Shown here in pieces: positions 1 through 8,983 of a stretch of DNA of 64,000 bases. Source of the DNA: JBCFBK01 sp038562555 (GTDB lineage Bacteria > Bacteroidota > Bacteroidia > Bacteroidales > Prolixibacteraceae); NCBI GenBank assembly GCA_038562555.1, contig JBCFBK010000027.1:1-64000 (forward strand). The letters are read 5' to 3'. Below the pieces are notes generated by a model. That model saw nothing but the letters and a program-made list of their open reading frames with translations, ran no database searches and was not told the origin of the DNA. Position numbers and translations under genes: made by a program. The number at the start of each line of letters is the position of its first letter. Position 1 is the stretch's first letter.

Positions 1-768
1 ATCCCGCCCGTTAAGAAACGCGATGCTGAAATAAGGGATACGGTCGAACCGCTTTATCCTGCCGATGATATTTACGGATATCTGCCGGTTGATCTGAAGA
101 AGCCTGTGCATGCACGGGCCATCATTGAGCGGCTTGTCGACGGAAGCGCTTTTCAGGAATTTAAGTCCATGTACGGAAAAACGCTGATCACTGGCTTTGC
201 TGCGATTAAAGGAATGCCGGTGGGGATTCTCGCTAATCAGGGGTTTCTTACGGCTGAAAGCGCCCGGAAAGGCGCGCATTTTGTCCAGCTATGCAACCAG
301 CGGCTGATCCCGATGTTGTTTCTTCAGAATATCACCGGATTTGCGGTGGGTAAAAAACACGAACATGAAGGCATTGCCCGCGACGGCGCCAAACTGATAA
401 ACGCCGTAGCCAATGCAACCGTACCCAAAATTACGCTTATTACAGGCAGTTCTTTCGGAGCGGGAAACTATGCCATGGCGGGCCGGGCTTACGACCCGGA
501 TTTTTTGTTTATGTGGCCGCATGCGCGTATCGGCGTTATGGGCGGTGAACAGGCTTCGGGCGTATTGCAGCATATCGGGAGCGGCGAGACAAAAAACGGC
601 CTGCCGGATCAATTCGAACAGGAAAGCTCCGCGTGGTACAGTTCCTCGCGGTTATGGGACGATGGGATTATCGATCCGGCCGATACCCGCGACATATTGG
701 GGCTGGCTTTTTCGGTAACCTTGAATCAGCATCCTGAAAAAGGCGCGTACGGTGTTTTCAGGATGTAA
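1..768 (+). CDS. mccB: Methylcrotonyl-CoA carboxylase, carboxyltransferase (beta) subunit, 3' part
   Basis: The frame is open from base 1 to a stop at 766-768, so this is the last 255 residues of a protein normally near 535. It carries the carboxyltransferase signature of MccB: GFAVGKKHEHEGIARDGAK, then SFGAGNYAMAGRAYDPDF and MWPHARIGVMGGEQASGVL. These build the acyl-CoA and carboxybiotin pockets and distinguish it from generic propionyl-CoA carboxylase beta subunits. With MccA (1532-3499) it would carboxylate 3-methylcrotonyl-CoA to 3-methylglutaconyl-CoA in the cytosol, a step of leucine breakdown. The hydratase and biotin subunit follow directly, which supports the substrate choice. The start lies outside the window. 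Confidence 0.93.
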   Translation: MPPVKKRDAEIRDTVEPLYPADDIYGYLPVDLKKPVHARAIIERLVDGSAFQEFKSMYGKTLITGFAAIKGMPVGILANQGFLTAESARKGAHFVQLCNQRLIPMLFLQNITGFAVGKKHEHEGIARDGAKLINAVANATVPKITLITGSSFGAGNYAMAGRAYDPDFLFMWPHARIGVMGGEQASGVLQHIGSGETKNGLPDQFEQESSAWYSSSRLWDDGIIDPADTRDILGLAFSVTLNQHPEKGAYGVFRM

Positions 769-815
769 GACCTGGCGTGAGGAGCTGTGTAAAAAAAGAT
801 GTTATTTGTAAGAGA

Positions 816-1522
816 ATGAGCGAATTCAGAAATATACGACTGACCATCCGTGGTAACCGGGCCGATCTGCTGCTGTCCCGGCCCGGAAAGCATAACGCTC
901 TAAATCCGGAAACGATCGAGGAGCTTCATCAGGTGCTGACTGATCTGGAAAAGCGGAACGATCTGTTGTTTGTTGTATTGGCGGGTGATGGCCCTTCGTT
1001 TTGCTCCGGCGCCGATCTGGAATGGTTTGCAGGGTCCGCGGACCGGGAGCAGTCGGAGGTGAGACTGGAGTATGAACGACTGGCTCTCCTGCTCGGAAGG
1101 TTTTCCCGACTCCGGCAGATCACCTTTGGTGTCGCCCATCATCAGGTGTTGGGGGGAGCGAACGGACTGCTGTCCGTTTGCGATTTTACCATAGCAGACG
1201 AAACGACCTCCTTTGCATTCAGTGAAGTGAAGCTGGGTATCGTGCCGGCTATTATTATGCCTTTTGTTGCGAAGAGAATGGATGTCAGGTATTTGCGTAA
1301 GCTAATGTTTTCGGGACAGCGGTTTGGAGCTGCTGAAGCTCAGCTTACCGGGCTGATTGATTTCATTGCAGGCACCAACGGACGGATGAAACTCGTTGAT
1401 GAATTGATCCGGGAACTGGAGGCGGCGTCTCCGACGGCNNNNNNNNNNTGTACAGTGAAGAAGGGCGCGAAGGCTTGCGGGCTTTCCTGGAAAAACGGAA
1501 ACCCGACTGGGTACATCATTAA
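816..1522 (+). CDS. liuC: Enoyl-CoA hydratase family, probable 3-methylglutaconyl-CoA hydratase; interrupted by an assembly gap
   Basis: ATG at 816 begins a crotonase-fold protein (MSEFRNIRLTIRGNRADLLL). It shows the oxyanion-hole segment SFCSGADLEWF and the second active-site region VLGGANGLLSVCDF, followed by FAFSEVKLGIVPAIIMPFV, typical of methylglutaconyl-CoA hydratases that make HMG-CoA. The gap at 1439-1448 breaks the frame. After it, a different frame reads SEEGREGLRAFLEKRKPDW and stops at 1520-1522, which is the normal C-terminus of this family. The real gene is therefore probably intact and the gap has the wrong length. An upstream in-frame start at 777 is less likely because it adds a non-conserved leader. 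The exact acyl-CoA substrate is inferred from the flanking mccB and mccA. Confidence 0.82.
1439..1448. other. Ten-N scaffold gap inside the hydratase gene
   Basis: Ten unresolved bases. Coding frame before (816 frame) and after (stop at 1520-1522) differ, so ten is a placeholder and not the true length. The missing DNA must restore the frame if the hydratase is functional. Confidence 0.97.
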
Positions 1523-1531
1523 AACAACAGC

Positions 1532-3499
1532 ATGTTTCAAAAGATATTAATTGCCAACCGTGGAGAAATCGCTGTCCGTATTATCCGGACAGCCCGCAAA
1601 ATGGGAATTCTTACCGTGGCTGTCTATGCGGAAGACGATTCAGCTTCTTTGCATGTTTCGTTGGCGGATGAGGCCCTTTTACTGCCGGGCACGCACCTGG
1701 ACGAAACCTATATGAACCAAAAGCTGCTCATCAGGCTGGCCATCGAGGTCGGGGCCGATGCCATACATCCCGGATATGGTTTTTTATCGGAGAATGCCGG
1801 TTTTGCAAAGACGGCCGAAGAGGCAGGATTGGTCTTCATCGGGGCCACGCCTGCACAGATTGCCCTGATGGGGAAGAAAACAGCCGCGGTCGATTTTGCC
1901 AAAAGTCTGGGTATTCCCGTTATTCCCGGAAAACAGGGAAGGGAGGAAGAGTTGCTCAACGGAAACGGTTTGCCGGAATTTCCGGTTTTGGTAAAAGCTG
2001 CCTCCGGCGGGGGCGGCAAAGGCATGCAGATTGTCAACGAAGCCGGCGATTTGCAGGCAGCGCTTCAGCGGGCGGGGCGGCAGGCGAAAAAATACTTTAA
2101 CGACGGAACACTGTTTGTTGAAAAATATGTTCCTGATGCCCGGCATATCGAAGTTCAGGTGATGGGTGACGGAAAGGGTGAAGTTGTCCACCTTTACGAA
2201 AGGGAATGCAGCACGCAGCGGCGTTACCAGAAGCTGATCGAGGAATCGCCGGCAACCGCGGTTTCCGCTGTCTTAAGGCAACGCTTGTATGAGTTCGCCT
2301 TGCGGATTGCCCGGTCGGTTGCGTACCGGGGCGCCGGAACGATTGAGTTTCTGGTCGATCAGCAGGAGAATTGCTACTTTCTGGAGATGAACACCCGGCT
2401 TCAGGTAGAACATCCCGTTACGGAGAGTGTCACCGGGCTTGACCTGGTAGAATGGCAAATCCGGATAGCCGCGGGACTTGGACTTCCACTGAAGCAAAAA
2501 GATATTGAATTGAGGGGACATGCCATCGAGTTGCGCATCTGCGCAGAGGATCCTGCTGCCGGTTTCATGCCTTCGTCGGGCGCCATCCCGGCTGTTGACA
2601 TCCCTGATTCGGTGCGCTGGGACAGCTATTTCAGGGAAAAGATGGTCGTGTCTTCAGCGTATGATTCCCTGTTGGGCAAGCTCATCGTACATGATGATTC
2701 AAGACAGGGCGCAATAAAAAAAATGACCGGAGCGCTGGAAAATTTACTTATAGGTGGTGTGAAAACCAATCAGTTGTTCCTTTTGGAGGTGATCGGCAGT
2801 GAAACATTCCGAACAAATAGGATGACTACCTGTTTTTTAGAGAAGCAGGTAATTGATTTGCTGAATTTATCAGGGGGCGCACGAAAGATGATTCCGGTGG
2901 AAATGTTGTTGGCCGCCTGCCTGATGCATCATTACTACCGTCCTTTTAAAAAAGAAGATTTATGGTTCAAAGGCGGTCACTGGCGAATCCATACAGATTT
3001 ACAACTTGTAATGGATAACATAAATTACCGTTTTTCCGTTTTACAAAGGGACAGAAAGTATAAGTTGCAGTTTGCGGGAAAAAGGGTAGAACTTTCTGAT
3101 GTGCATTTCGGGGAGAAGAAGATCATCTTTAAACTGGATGATCGTTTTTATGAGGTGAAGGTGTTTGATGATCAGGGGATCACCAATGTTCAATACCGTG
3201 CCCATCAGTTCAGAATACAAAACAGTTGGTTTGCGGGTCAGGCTGAACGTGGCAGAGCGGATGGATCCCGGGCCGGCGAAATTCCGGCTGCAATTTCAGC
3301 CGGTTTGTTCGGAAAAGTGGTTGATGTTTTGATCGAGCCCGGAGATCAGGTAATAAAAGGGCAGAATTTACTGATTTTAGAGTCGATGAAAATGGAATTT
3401 ACAATTCAAAGTCCGGCTGATGCGACCATAAAGGCCATCCGCGTTTCAAAAGGGACGATGGTAAAGGATACAGAAATATTGTTGGATCTCGAATCCTGA
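1532..3499 (+). CDS. mccA: Methylcrotonyl-CoA carboxylase, biotin-carboxylase/BCCP (alpha) subunit
   Basis: 655 residues, the usual size for MccA/PccA-type alpha subunits. The N-terminus FQKILIANRGEIAVRIIRTA is the biotin-carboxylase start. The ATP-grasp glycine loop KAASGGGGKGM lies near residue 155, and EMNTRLQVEHPVTE follows in the catalytic core. The C-terminus holds a biotinyl domain with ESMKMEF, the biotinylated lysine being near residue 620. The enzyme carboxylates biotin with ATP and bicarbonate and hands it to MccB. It starts 9 bases after the hydratase stop and ends 15 bases before the acyl-CoA dehydrogenase, consistent with one transcript. Propionyl- or geranyl-CoA carboxylase would be the alternatives; the neighbouring hydratase favours methylcrotonyl-CoA. 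Confidence 0.92.
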   Translation: MFQKILIANRGEIAVRIIRTARKMGILTVAVYAEDDSASLHVSLADEALLLPGTHLDETYMNQKLLIRLAIEVGADAIHPGYGFLSENAGFAKTAEEAGLVFIGATPAQIALMGKKTAAVDFAKSLGIPVIPGKQGREEELLNGNGLPEFPVLVKAASGGGGKGMQIVNEAGDLQAALQRAGRQAKKYFNDGTLFVEKYVPDARHIEVQVMGDGKGEVVHLYERECSTQRRYQKLIEESPATAVSAVLRQRLYEFALRIARSVAYRGAGTIEFLVDQQENCYFLEMNTRLQVEHPVTESVTGLDLVEWQIRIAAGLGLPLKQKDIELRGHAIELRICAEDPAAGFMPSSGAIPAVDIPDSVRWDSYFREKMVVSSAYDSLLGKLIVHDDSRQGAIKKMTGALENLLIGGVKTNQLFLLEVIGSETFRTNRMTTCFLEKQVIDLLNLSGGARKMIPVEMLLAACLMHHYYRPFKKEDLWFKGGHWRIHTDLQLVMDNINYRFSVLQRDRKYKLQFAGKRVELSDVHFGEKKIIFKLDDRFYEVKVFDDQGITNVQYRAHQFRIQNSWFAGQAERGRADGSRAGEIPAAISAGLFGKVVDVLIEPGDQVIKGQNLLILESMKMEFTIQSPADATIKAIRVSKGTMVKDTEILLDLES

Positions 3500-3514
3500 A
3501 ACGATAGATCAATT

Positions 3515-4672
3515 ATGAATGCACTATTGAAGCAAATACACCACGAAGTAAGAGCCCGGGTTAAGGCTTTTGCCGTAGAGAGAATCAAGCCTGTTATTGG
3601 TAATTTTGAAGCGTTGGAGGAGTTTCCCATCGAACTGGTTCAGGCAATGGGAAGCCTGGAGTTGTTTGGTATGCAGGCCCCCGTTGAATACGGAGGGCAG
3701 GGCAGTGACTATCTTTCCTTTATTATTGCAGTGGAAGAACTGGCACGGGTCGACAGTTCAATGGCCGCCACGTTGGCTGCGCATAATTCGCTCGGTGTAG
3801 GTCCCATCCTGGAATTTGGAACCGAAGAGCAGAAAAAAGAATATCTGCCTGAGCTGTGTACAGCACAGAATCTTTGGGCATTCGGGCTTACCGAGGAGAA
3901 TGCAGGTTCCGATGCGCAGGGAGTCGAAACGGTTGCCGAAGAGAAAGAAGACGGATGGCTGGTAAATGGCCATAAAAAGTATATTACCAATGGCGCTTCG
4001 GAAATCGCAAAAGGTATTAGCTTTGTAGCTCAAACCGGAATGCGTCCCGACGGAAAGAAGGAATTCACGGCTTTTCTGGTATCGAAAGGTACACCCGGCT
4101 ATACCCGCGAATACATGAAAAATAAATTACTTTGGCGGGCTGCTGATAACGGAATGATTTATTTCAAAAACTGTTTCATTCCAAAGGCAAACCAGTTGGG
4201 AGACCGCGGGCAGGGGATCAAGATCATGCTGAAAACGATCGATTCGGGGCGTTTATCGATTGCCGCTATGGGACTTGGACTGGCACAGGGAGCTTACGAT
4301 ATGGCTGTTGCTTTCGCAAAAAAGCGAAAACAATTTGGCAAGGCATTGGCTGATTTTCAAACGATTTCATTTAAATTGGCCGATATGGCCATGAAAATAG
4401 AACATGCGCGATCCTTTTTGTATCACGCCTGCTGGCTAAAGGATCAGATGCAGCCGTTCGGGAAGGAGTCGGCGATGGCAAAACTTTTCTGTTCGCAGGT
4501 AGCCGGTGAAGTTGCCAGTGAAGCCTTGCAGATTTTTGGCGGTGCAGGATTTTTCAGGAATGATGAATATCCGATCGAGAAGTTCTTTCGCGACCAGCGG
4601 TTGCTGTCGATCGGTGAAGGAACCTCGGAGGTATTGCGCATGGTCATCTCCCGCGCTGTTTTAAAAGACTGA
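3515..4672 (+). CDS. Acyl-CoA dehydrogenase, short/branched-chain type
   Basis: 385 residues with the full flavin-dependent acyl-CoA dehydrogenase fold: FGLTEENAGSDAQGVET in the middle domain, the FAKKRKQFGKALADFQ helix, and the terminal motif IGEGTSEVLRMVISRA. In that last motif Glu368 occupies the catalytic-base position of butyryl-CoA dehydrogenase. Isovaleryl-CoA dehydrogenases keep the base elsewhere and have Ala or Gly here. Context (leucine genes on both sides of the carboxylase) would predict isovaleryl-CoA as substrate, but the residue favours a short-chain or 2-methyl-branched substrate. It is transcribed with mccA upstream and is followed after a single base by the IPP isomerase. 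Confidence 0.88.
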   Translation: MNALLKQIHHEVRARVKAFAVERIKPVIGNFEALEEFPIELVQAMGSLELFGMQAPVEYGGQGSDYLSFIIAVEELARVDSSMAATLAAHNSLGVGPILEFGTEEQKKEYLPELCTAQNLWAFGLTEENAGSDAQGVETVAEEKEDGWLVNGHKKYITNGASEIAKGISFVAQTGMRPDGKKEFTAFLVSKGTPGYTREYMKNKLLWRAADNGMIYFKNCFIPKANQLGDRGQGIKIMLKTIDSGRLSIAAMGLGLAQGAYDMAVAFAKKRKQFGKALADFQTISFKLADMAMKIEHARSFLYHACWLKDQMQPFGKESAMAKLFCSQVAGEVASEALQIFGGAGFFRNDEYPIEKFFRDQRLLSIGEGTSEVLRMVISRAVLKD

Positions 4673-4673
4673 T

Positions 4674-5684
4674 ATGGAAAAAGACCGCAAGCTCGAACAT
4701 ATTCAGATGGCTTTTGATTCGCAGACCCTGCCGGTGATGCAGGACCGGCGTTTCGTCTATGAACCCTTACTGGCTGCCCATCCTGCCGGGAATTATCCGG
4801 CTATTCCTTTTCTGAATAAGATTTTGCGGGCGCCGTTCTGGATTTCGAGCATGACGGGGGGCACGGGGATTTCAAAAACCGTTAACCGGAACATAGCACG
4901 GGCATGTCAGGAATTTGGGCTGGCTATGGGTCTGGGCTCCTGCCGCAAGATCCTGTTCGACAAAACGCACTGGATTGATTTCGATGTACGCGGGGAATTG
5001 GGTGACGACCGTCCTTTATGGGCAAACCTGGGTATTGCACAGGTGGGCCAACTGCTGAAGGAGGGAAAGGAACAACTGATGGTTGATTTGATCGGCGAAT
5101 TGCGGGCCGACGGGTTAATCATCCATGTCAATCCCCTGCAGGAATGGTTCCAGCCTGAAGGCGACCTGATAGACCGGCCGCCACTGGACACTATACGTGA
5201 ATTGATGTCAAAAACTGATCTTCAACTGATTGTTAAGGAAGTAGGACAGGGGATGGGCATTGAAAGCATCAGGCAACTCCTTAAGCTGCCATTAGCGGCG
5301 GTCGAGTTTGCTGCTTATGGAGGAACCAATTTTTCAAAGCTGGAGTTATTGCGCGACAGTCCGCAGATCATGGAGCTTTATCAGCCATTTGTTGGTATAG
5401 GACAAACAGCAGCACAGATGGTCCGGTCGGTTAACCAGCTGGTGGACGAAATAGAACCGGCCTGCAATCAGGTGATTATTTCAGGGGGTATAAAAAATTA
5501 TCTGGATGGCTATTATCTGGTTTCGCTGTGCCGCCTGCCTGCTGTTTTTGGTATGGCTTCGCCGGTGTTGAAATATGCCACAGGCGACTATGAAACGCTG
5601 CGGCTGTATGTGCAAAACCAAATCACAGGATATCGTTTGGCGCAGGCCTACCTGCGGCTGAACCCGGAGTATGAAGGAGAATAA
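4674..5684 (+). CDS. fni: Isopentenyl-diphosphate delta-isomerase, type 2
   Basis: 336 residues, normal for the FMN-dependent type 2 isomerase that interconverts IPP and DMAPP. Recognisable blocks are RKLEHIQMAF at the start, APFWISSMTGGTG (flavin/substrate contact), LGSCRKIL, HVNPLQEWFQPEGD, VKEVGQGMG and AAYGGTNFSKLE. The ATG lies one base after the acyl-CoA dehydrogenase stop, and the 3' end overlaps the reductase start by 14 bases, so translation is probably coupled. It is the final enzyme of the mevalonate route encoded in this run. Confidence 0.95.
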   Translation: MEKDRKLEHIQMAFDSQTLPVMQDRRFVYEPLLAAHPAGNYPAIPFLNKILRAPFWISSMTGGTGISKTVNRNIARACQEFGLAMGLGSCRKILFDKTHWIDFDVRGELGDDRPLWANLGIAQVGQLLKEGKEQLMVDLIGELRADGLIIHVNPLQEWFQPEGDLIDRPPLDTIRELMSKTDLQLIVKEVGQGMGIESIRQLLKLPLAAVEFAAYGGTNFSKLELLRDSPQIMELYQPFVGIGQTAAQMVRSVNQLVDEIEPACNQVIISGGIKNYLDGYYLVSLCRLPAVFGMASPVLKYATGDYETLRLYVQNQITGYRLAQAYLRLNPEYEGE

Positions 5685-6987
5685 GACCATATCGGGGTTT
5701 TCCAAACTTTCAAGAGCCGAAAAAACAGCGTGGCTGATGCGGCAAATGCGGCTTGATCCATCGACCCCCGGACTCCTGTCCGCTTTTGAGCTTGGGGACG
5801 AGGGCTTACAGCACATCATTGCCGACCTGAGCGAAAATCAGTTATCCAACTTCCATTTGCCTTTTTGTGTGGCTCCCAATTTCCTGGTTAACGGGAACAT
5901 AAGCGTCTTCCCGCTGGTAACCGAAGAAAGTTCGGTCGTGGCAGCACTGGCAAAAGCAGCCGGTTTCTGGGCCCAAAGGGGTGGTTTTCATGCGGAAGTC
6001 ACGGGTATGGAAAAAAAGGGGCAGCTTCATTTTACGTGGAAGGGAAGCCCGGAAAAATTGCATCGCTTTTTCCCGGAGATTCAAAAGATATTACTCGAAG
6101 AGGTTTCGCCACTGACCCGGAACATGGAAAGCCGGGGTGGCGGGATCCTGAAACTGGAACTTAAGCATCTGCCGGATATTTTGGATCATTATTACCAGAT
6201 CGATGCCGGTTTCAGCACCTGTAATGCCATGGGCGCCAATTTTATTAATTCCTGTCTGGAACAGTTCGGGAAAAGCCTGCGTCTCTTTTTTGCCTCCCGG
6301 ATGGACTGGCCACCGGAAGAGCAGGATTGCAGCATATTGATGGCAATTTTGTCAAATTATACGCCTGACAGTAAAGTCCGCGTATGGGTCGACTGTCCGG
6401 TCGAGGACCTGACCGGCGACCTGTCTGCACATGAGCTCGCCGAAAAATTCGTCATGGCGGTTCATATTGCCCGTCATGATGTTTCCCGCGCGGTAACGCA
6501 CAATAAAGGGATCTTTAACGGGATTGATGCGCTTGCCCTTGCGACCGGCAATGATTTCCGTGCCATTGAAGCCGGAGCACATGCCTTTGCCGCACGAAGC
6601 GGAAAATACCGTAGTTTGAGTGATGCCAAAATCAGCGGCGACCACTTTGTTTTTTCCATGGAAATACCCTTGGCAGCCGGTGTTGTAGGAGGGGTAACAG
6701 GCATTCACCCGCTGGCAAAGCTGGCAATGCAGATACTGGGAAATCCGACGGCGGCCGAATTGATGCAGTACATGGCTGTTGCGGGACTCGCGTCAAACTG
6801 GTCGGCTGTTCGCGCATTGGTCACTACGGGGATCCAAAAAGGGCATATGAAGATGCACCTGAGCAATATTTTGAATGGTTTTCAGGCCACGGATGAACAA
6901 AAACAGGCTGTCAGGGCTTATTTTCAAGACCGGGAAGTTAGTTACGCGGAAGTGGAACATTACCTGAAAAATTATGCAGGACATTAA
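5671..6987 (+). CDS. mvaA: Hydroxymethylglutaryl-CoA reductase, class II
   Basis: 438 residues, the length of bacterial class II reductases. Seen: the substrate segment LPFCVAPNFLVNG and FPLVTEESSVVAA with the catalytic Glu near 85, THNKGIFNGIDA with the catalytic Lys279, ATGNDFRAIEAGAHAFAAR with Asp295, and the late His in KGHMKMHLSN. It converts HMG-CoA to mevalonate in the cytosol. The usual DxMGxN motif reads NAMGAN (residues 185-190), so its first Asp is Asn. Class II enzymes serve biosynthesis or mevalonate breakdown; the kinases downstream argue for biosynthesis. Start and stop overlap both neighbours by 14 bases. Confidence 0.93.
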   Translation: MKENKTISGFSKLSRAEKTAWLMRQMRLDPSTPGLLSAFELGDEGLQHIIADLSENQLSNFHLPFCVAPNFLVNGNISVFPLVTEESSVVAALAKAAGFWAQRGGFHAEVTGMEKKGQLHFTWKGSPEKLHRFFPEIQKILLEEVSPLTRNMESRGGGILKLELKHLPDILDHYYQIDAGFSTCNAMGANFINSCLEQFGKSLRLFFASRMDWPPEEQDCSILMAILSNYTPDSKVRVWVDCPVEDLTGDLSAHELAEKFVMAVHIARHDVSRAVTHNKGIFNGIDALALATGNDFRAIEAGAHAFAARSGKYRSLSDAKISGDHFVFSMEIPLAAGVVGGVTGIHPLAKLAMQILGNPTAAELMQYMAVAGLASNWSAVRALVTTGIQKGHMKMHLSNILNGFQATDEQKQAVRAYFQDREVSYAEVEHYLKNYAGH

Positions 6988-7915
6988 ACAGACCTATTAT
7001 GCGCACGGAAAGCTGCTGCTCACGGCCGAATACTTTGTTTTGCACGGAGCCAAAGCCATTGCCTTGCCCTTGCAATACGGCCAAAGGATGGATGTGACGG
7101 AAGGACGCGTTGGCGGAATACTGAGCTGGAAAGCTTTTATGCAGGAGGGTCTTTGGTTTTCGTGTGACCTGGGCCTGCCCGGTTTTGAGATCCTCAACAG
7201 TTCAGATCAGGAAAAGGCGACGATCCTGCAGGAGATATTCCGTACGATCGCACAGATGAAGCCTGACTTCCGCCTGGAAGATGCGCTTGAGGTGCATACC
7301 CGTATTGATTTTAACAATCAGTGGGGACTCGGAAGCAGCAGTACGCTTATTGCCAACCTGGCTGCATGGAGCGGGATTGATGCATACCGGCTTAATGAAT
7401 TGATTTTTAACGGCTCAGGTTTCGATATCGCCTGTGCAACCGCCAACGGCCCGATTCTTTACCGGAAAGATCAATTGCCGGAACCGGTAAACCTCGAATA
7501 TCCTTTTCTGGATCATCTTTATCTGATTTATTCAGGTTCGAAAAAAAGCACCCGCAATGAAGTCAGGCGTTTTTTGAACGGTGATTCGATTCAGAAGCAG
7601 GAAATAGCGCAAATGGACCAGCTTACCGAACAGATTGCAAAAACCGGCGACTTAGCTGATTTTCAGAAACTGATCGCTGAACATGAAAAGCTGGTGTCGG
7701 CCCTGCTGCATATTCCCCGCGTTAAATCAGCCTGGTTTTCCGATTTCGAGGGTGAAGTAAAATCGCTGGGGGCCTGGGGAGGCGATTTTTATCTCGTAGC
7801 CACCAGGCTCGAAGACCGGGAGGTACTGCATTATTTTAAAGAGAAGGGATTACGGGTGGTTTTCCCGTGGAAAGAGTTGGTACTGAACAGAAAAGAACCC
7901 ATATACAGTGAGTAA
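6974..7915 (+). CDS. GHMP kinase, probable phosphomevalonate kinase
   Basis: 313 residues with a GHMP fold: HGKLLLTAEYFVLHGAKAIA at the N-terminus, the ATP loop WGLGSSSTL near residue 115, then GSGFDIACA. The latter block resembles the substrate region of phosphomevalonate kinases and of the Bacteroidota GHMP kinase found beside mvaD. A second GHMP kinase at 8984-9898 looks like the true mevalonate kinase, which leaves the 5-phosphomevalonate step for this one; that assignment is by elimination. It overlaps mvaA by 14 bases and mvaD by 8. Confidence 0.8.
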   Translation: MQDIKQTYYAHGKLLLTAEYFVLHGAKAIALPLQYGQRMDVTEGRVGGILSWKAFMQEGLWFSCDLGLPGFEILNSSDQEKATILQEIFRTIAQMKPDFRLEDALEVHTRIDFNNQWGLGSSSTLIANLAAWSGIDAYRLNELIFNGSGFDIACATANGPILYRKDQLPEPVNLEYPFLDHLYLIYSGSKKSTRNEVRRFLNGDSIQKQEIAQMDQLTEQIAKTGDLADFQKLIAEHEKLVSALLHIPRVKSAWFSDFEGEVKSLGAWGGDFYLVATRLEDREVLHYFKEKGLRVVFPWKELVLNRKEPIYSE

Positions 7916-8933
7916 GATGCAGTCGTGCTGGTCGTGTCCCTCAAATATCGCACTTGTGAAATACTGGGGGAAACGGGAGGGGCAGTTGCCGCTTAATCCC
8001 TCCCTGAGTTTTAGTTTAAAGGAAGCCCGTACGACCACCCGTGTAGTTGTACATCAGAAAAGCACCGGGAGTCATGTTTTTTTATTTGAAGGAAAGCCTT
8101 CAATATTTTCGGAACGGATTGAAAATTACCTCTGTGCGTTGAAGGACGAAATACCCTGGATCAGCCGGTATGCCTTTCACATTGAAAGTACCAATACCTT
8201 CCCGCATTCGGCCGGTATCGCATCATCGGCTTCCGCATTCGGGGCGCTGGCTTTATGCCTGGCCGACCTCGACCGGCAGTTTGGAGAAACATCAGACGAT
8301 CAGTTTTACCAACGGGCATCTCAGTTGGCGCGTATGGGAAGCGGGAGCGCGGCCCGGTCGGTATACCCCGGCTTTAGCTGGTGGGGATATTCACCTGCTT
8401 TGCAGGGTTCGTCGGATGAATACGCCATACCTGTCAACGGGAAGATCTTTCCGGGCTACAGCCAGTTACGGGACGCCGTTCTGCTGGTCGATTCGGCAAA
8501 AAAAAGTGTTTCCAGTTCGGCCGGGCACCAGCTAATGGAGAATCATCCCTATCGGGATAAACGGATTGAACAGGCCAATGTCCATGCTGAAGAACTGCTG
8601 AGGATTATGCAGACCGGGAGGTATGATGAGTTCTTTCAGTTGGTTGAACAAGAAGCATTCAGCCTTCATGCCCTTATGATGAGCTCTGTTCCTCCTTATC
8701 TGCTGCTGAAGCCAAACAGTATACGGATCATTGAAAAAATCAGGGATTTCAGAAATCAGTCACATTTACCGGTAGGCCTGACGATCGATGCCGGACCAAA
8801 TATTCACCTTTTATATTTAAGCGAAAACCGGGACGCAATTCAACGGTTTATTGAAACGGAATTACTTTCTTTGACCGAAAACAGGGCATGGCTCGATGAC
8901 CGTATCGGCGACGGGCCTGTAAAAGTGGAATGA
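7908..8933 (+). CDS. mvaD: Diphosphomevalonate decarboxylase
   Basis: 341 residues. The N-terminal block SNIALVKYWGKRE, PHSAGIASSASAFGALALCL (ATP loop) and MGSGSAARSVYPGFSWW are diagnostic for mevalonate-diphosphate decarboxylase, which makes IPP. The GTG at 7908 overlaps the preceding kinase by 8 bases; an ATG three codons later (7917) is an equally reasonable start and loses nothing conserved. A 50-base spacer separates it from the mevalonate kinase. Confidence 0.93.
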   Translation: MSKMQSCWSCPSNIALVKYWGKREGQLPLNPSLSFSLKEARTTTRVVVHQKSTGSHVFLFEGKPSIFSERIENYLCALKDEIPWISRYAFHIESTNTFPHSAGIASSASAFGALALCLADLDRQFGETSDDQFYQRASQLARMGSGSAARSVYPGFSWWGYSPALQGSSDEYAIPVNGKIFPGYSQLRDAVLLVDSAKKSVSSSAGHQLMENHPYRDKRIEQANVHAEELLRIMQTGRYDEFFQLVEQEAFSLHALMMSSVPPYLLLKPNSIRIIEKIRDFRNQSHLPVGLTIDAGPNIHLLYLSENRDAIQRFIETELLSLTENRAWLDDRIGDGPVKVE

Positions 8934-8940
8934 GCAAATA

Positions 8941-8975
8941 CAGAATTTTTTAAGAGGAATTCTGTTCTTAAGGAG
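8941..8975 (+). promoter_or_regulatory. Small hairpin and strong Shine-Dalgarno before mevalonate kinase
   Basis: CAGAATT (8941-8947) pairs with AATTCTG (8958-8964), and AGGAG at 8971-8975 sits eight bases before the ATG at 8984. A strong Shine-Dalgarno is uncommon in Bacteroidota and contrasts with the overlapping starts upstream. It suggests independent translation initiation or an RNA-processing point here. Confidence 0.45.
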
Positions 8976-8983
8976 ATTATCGC

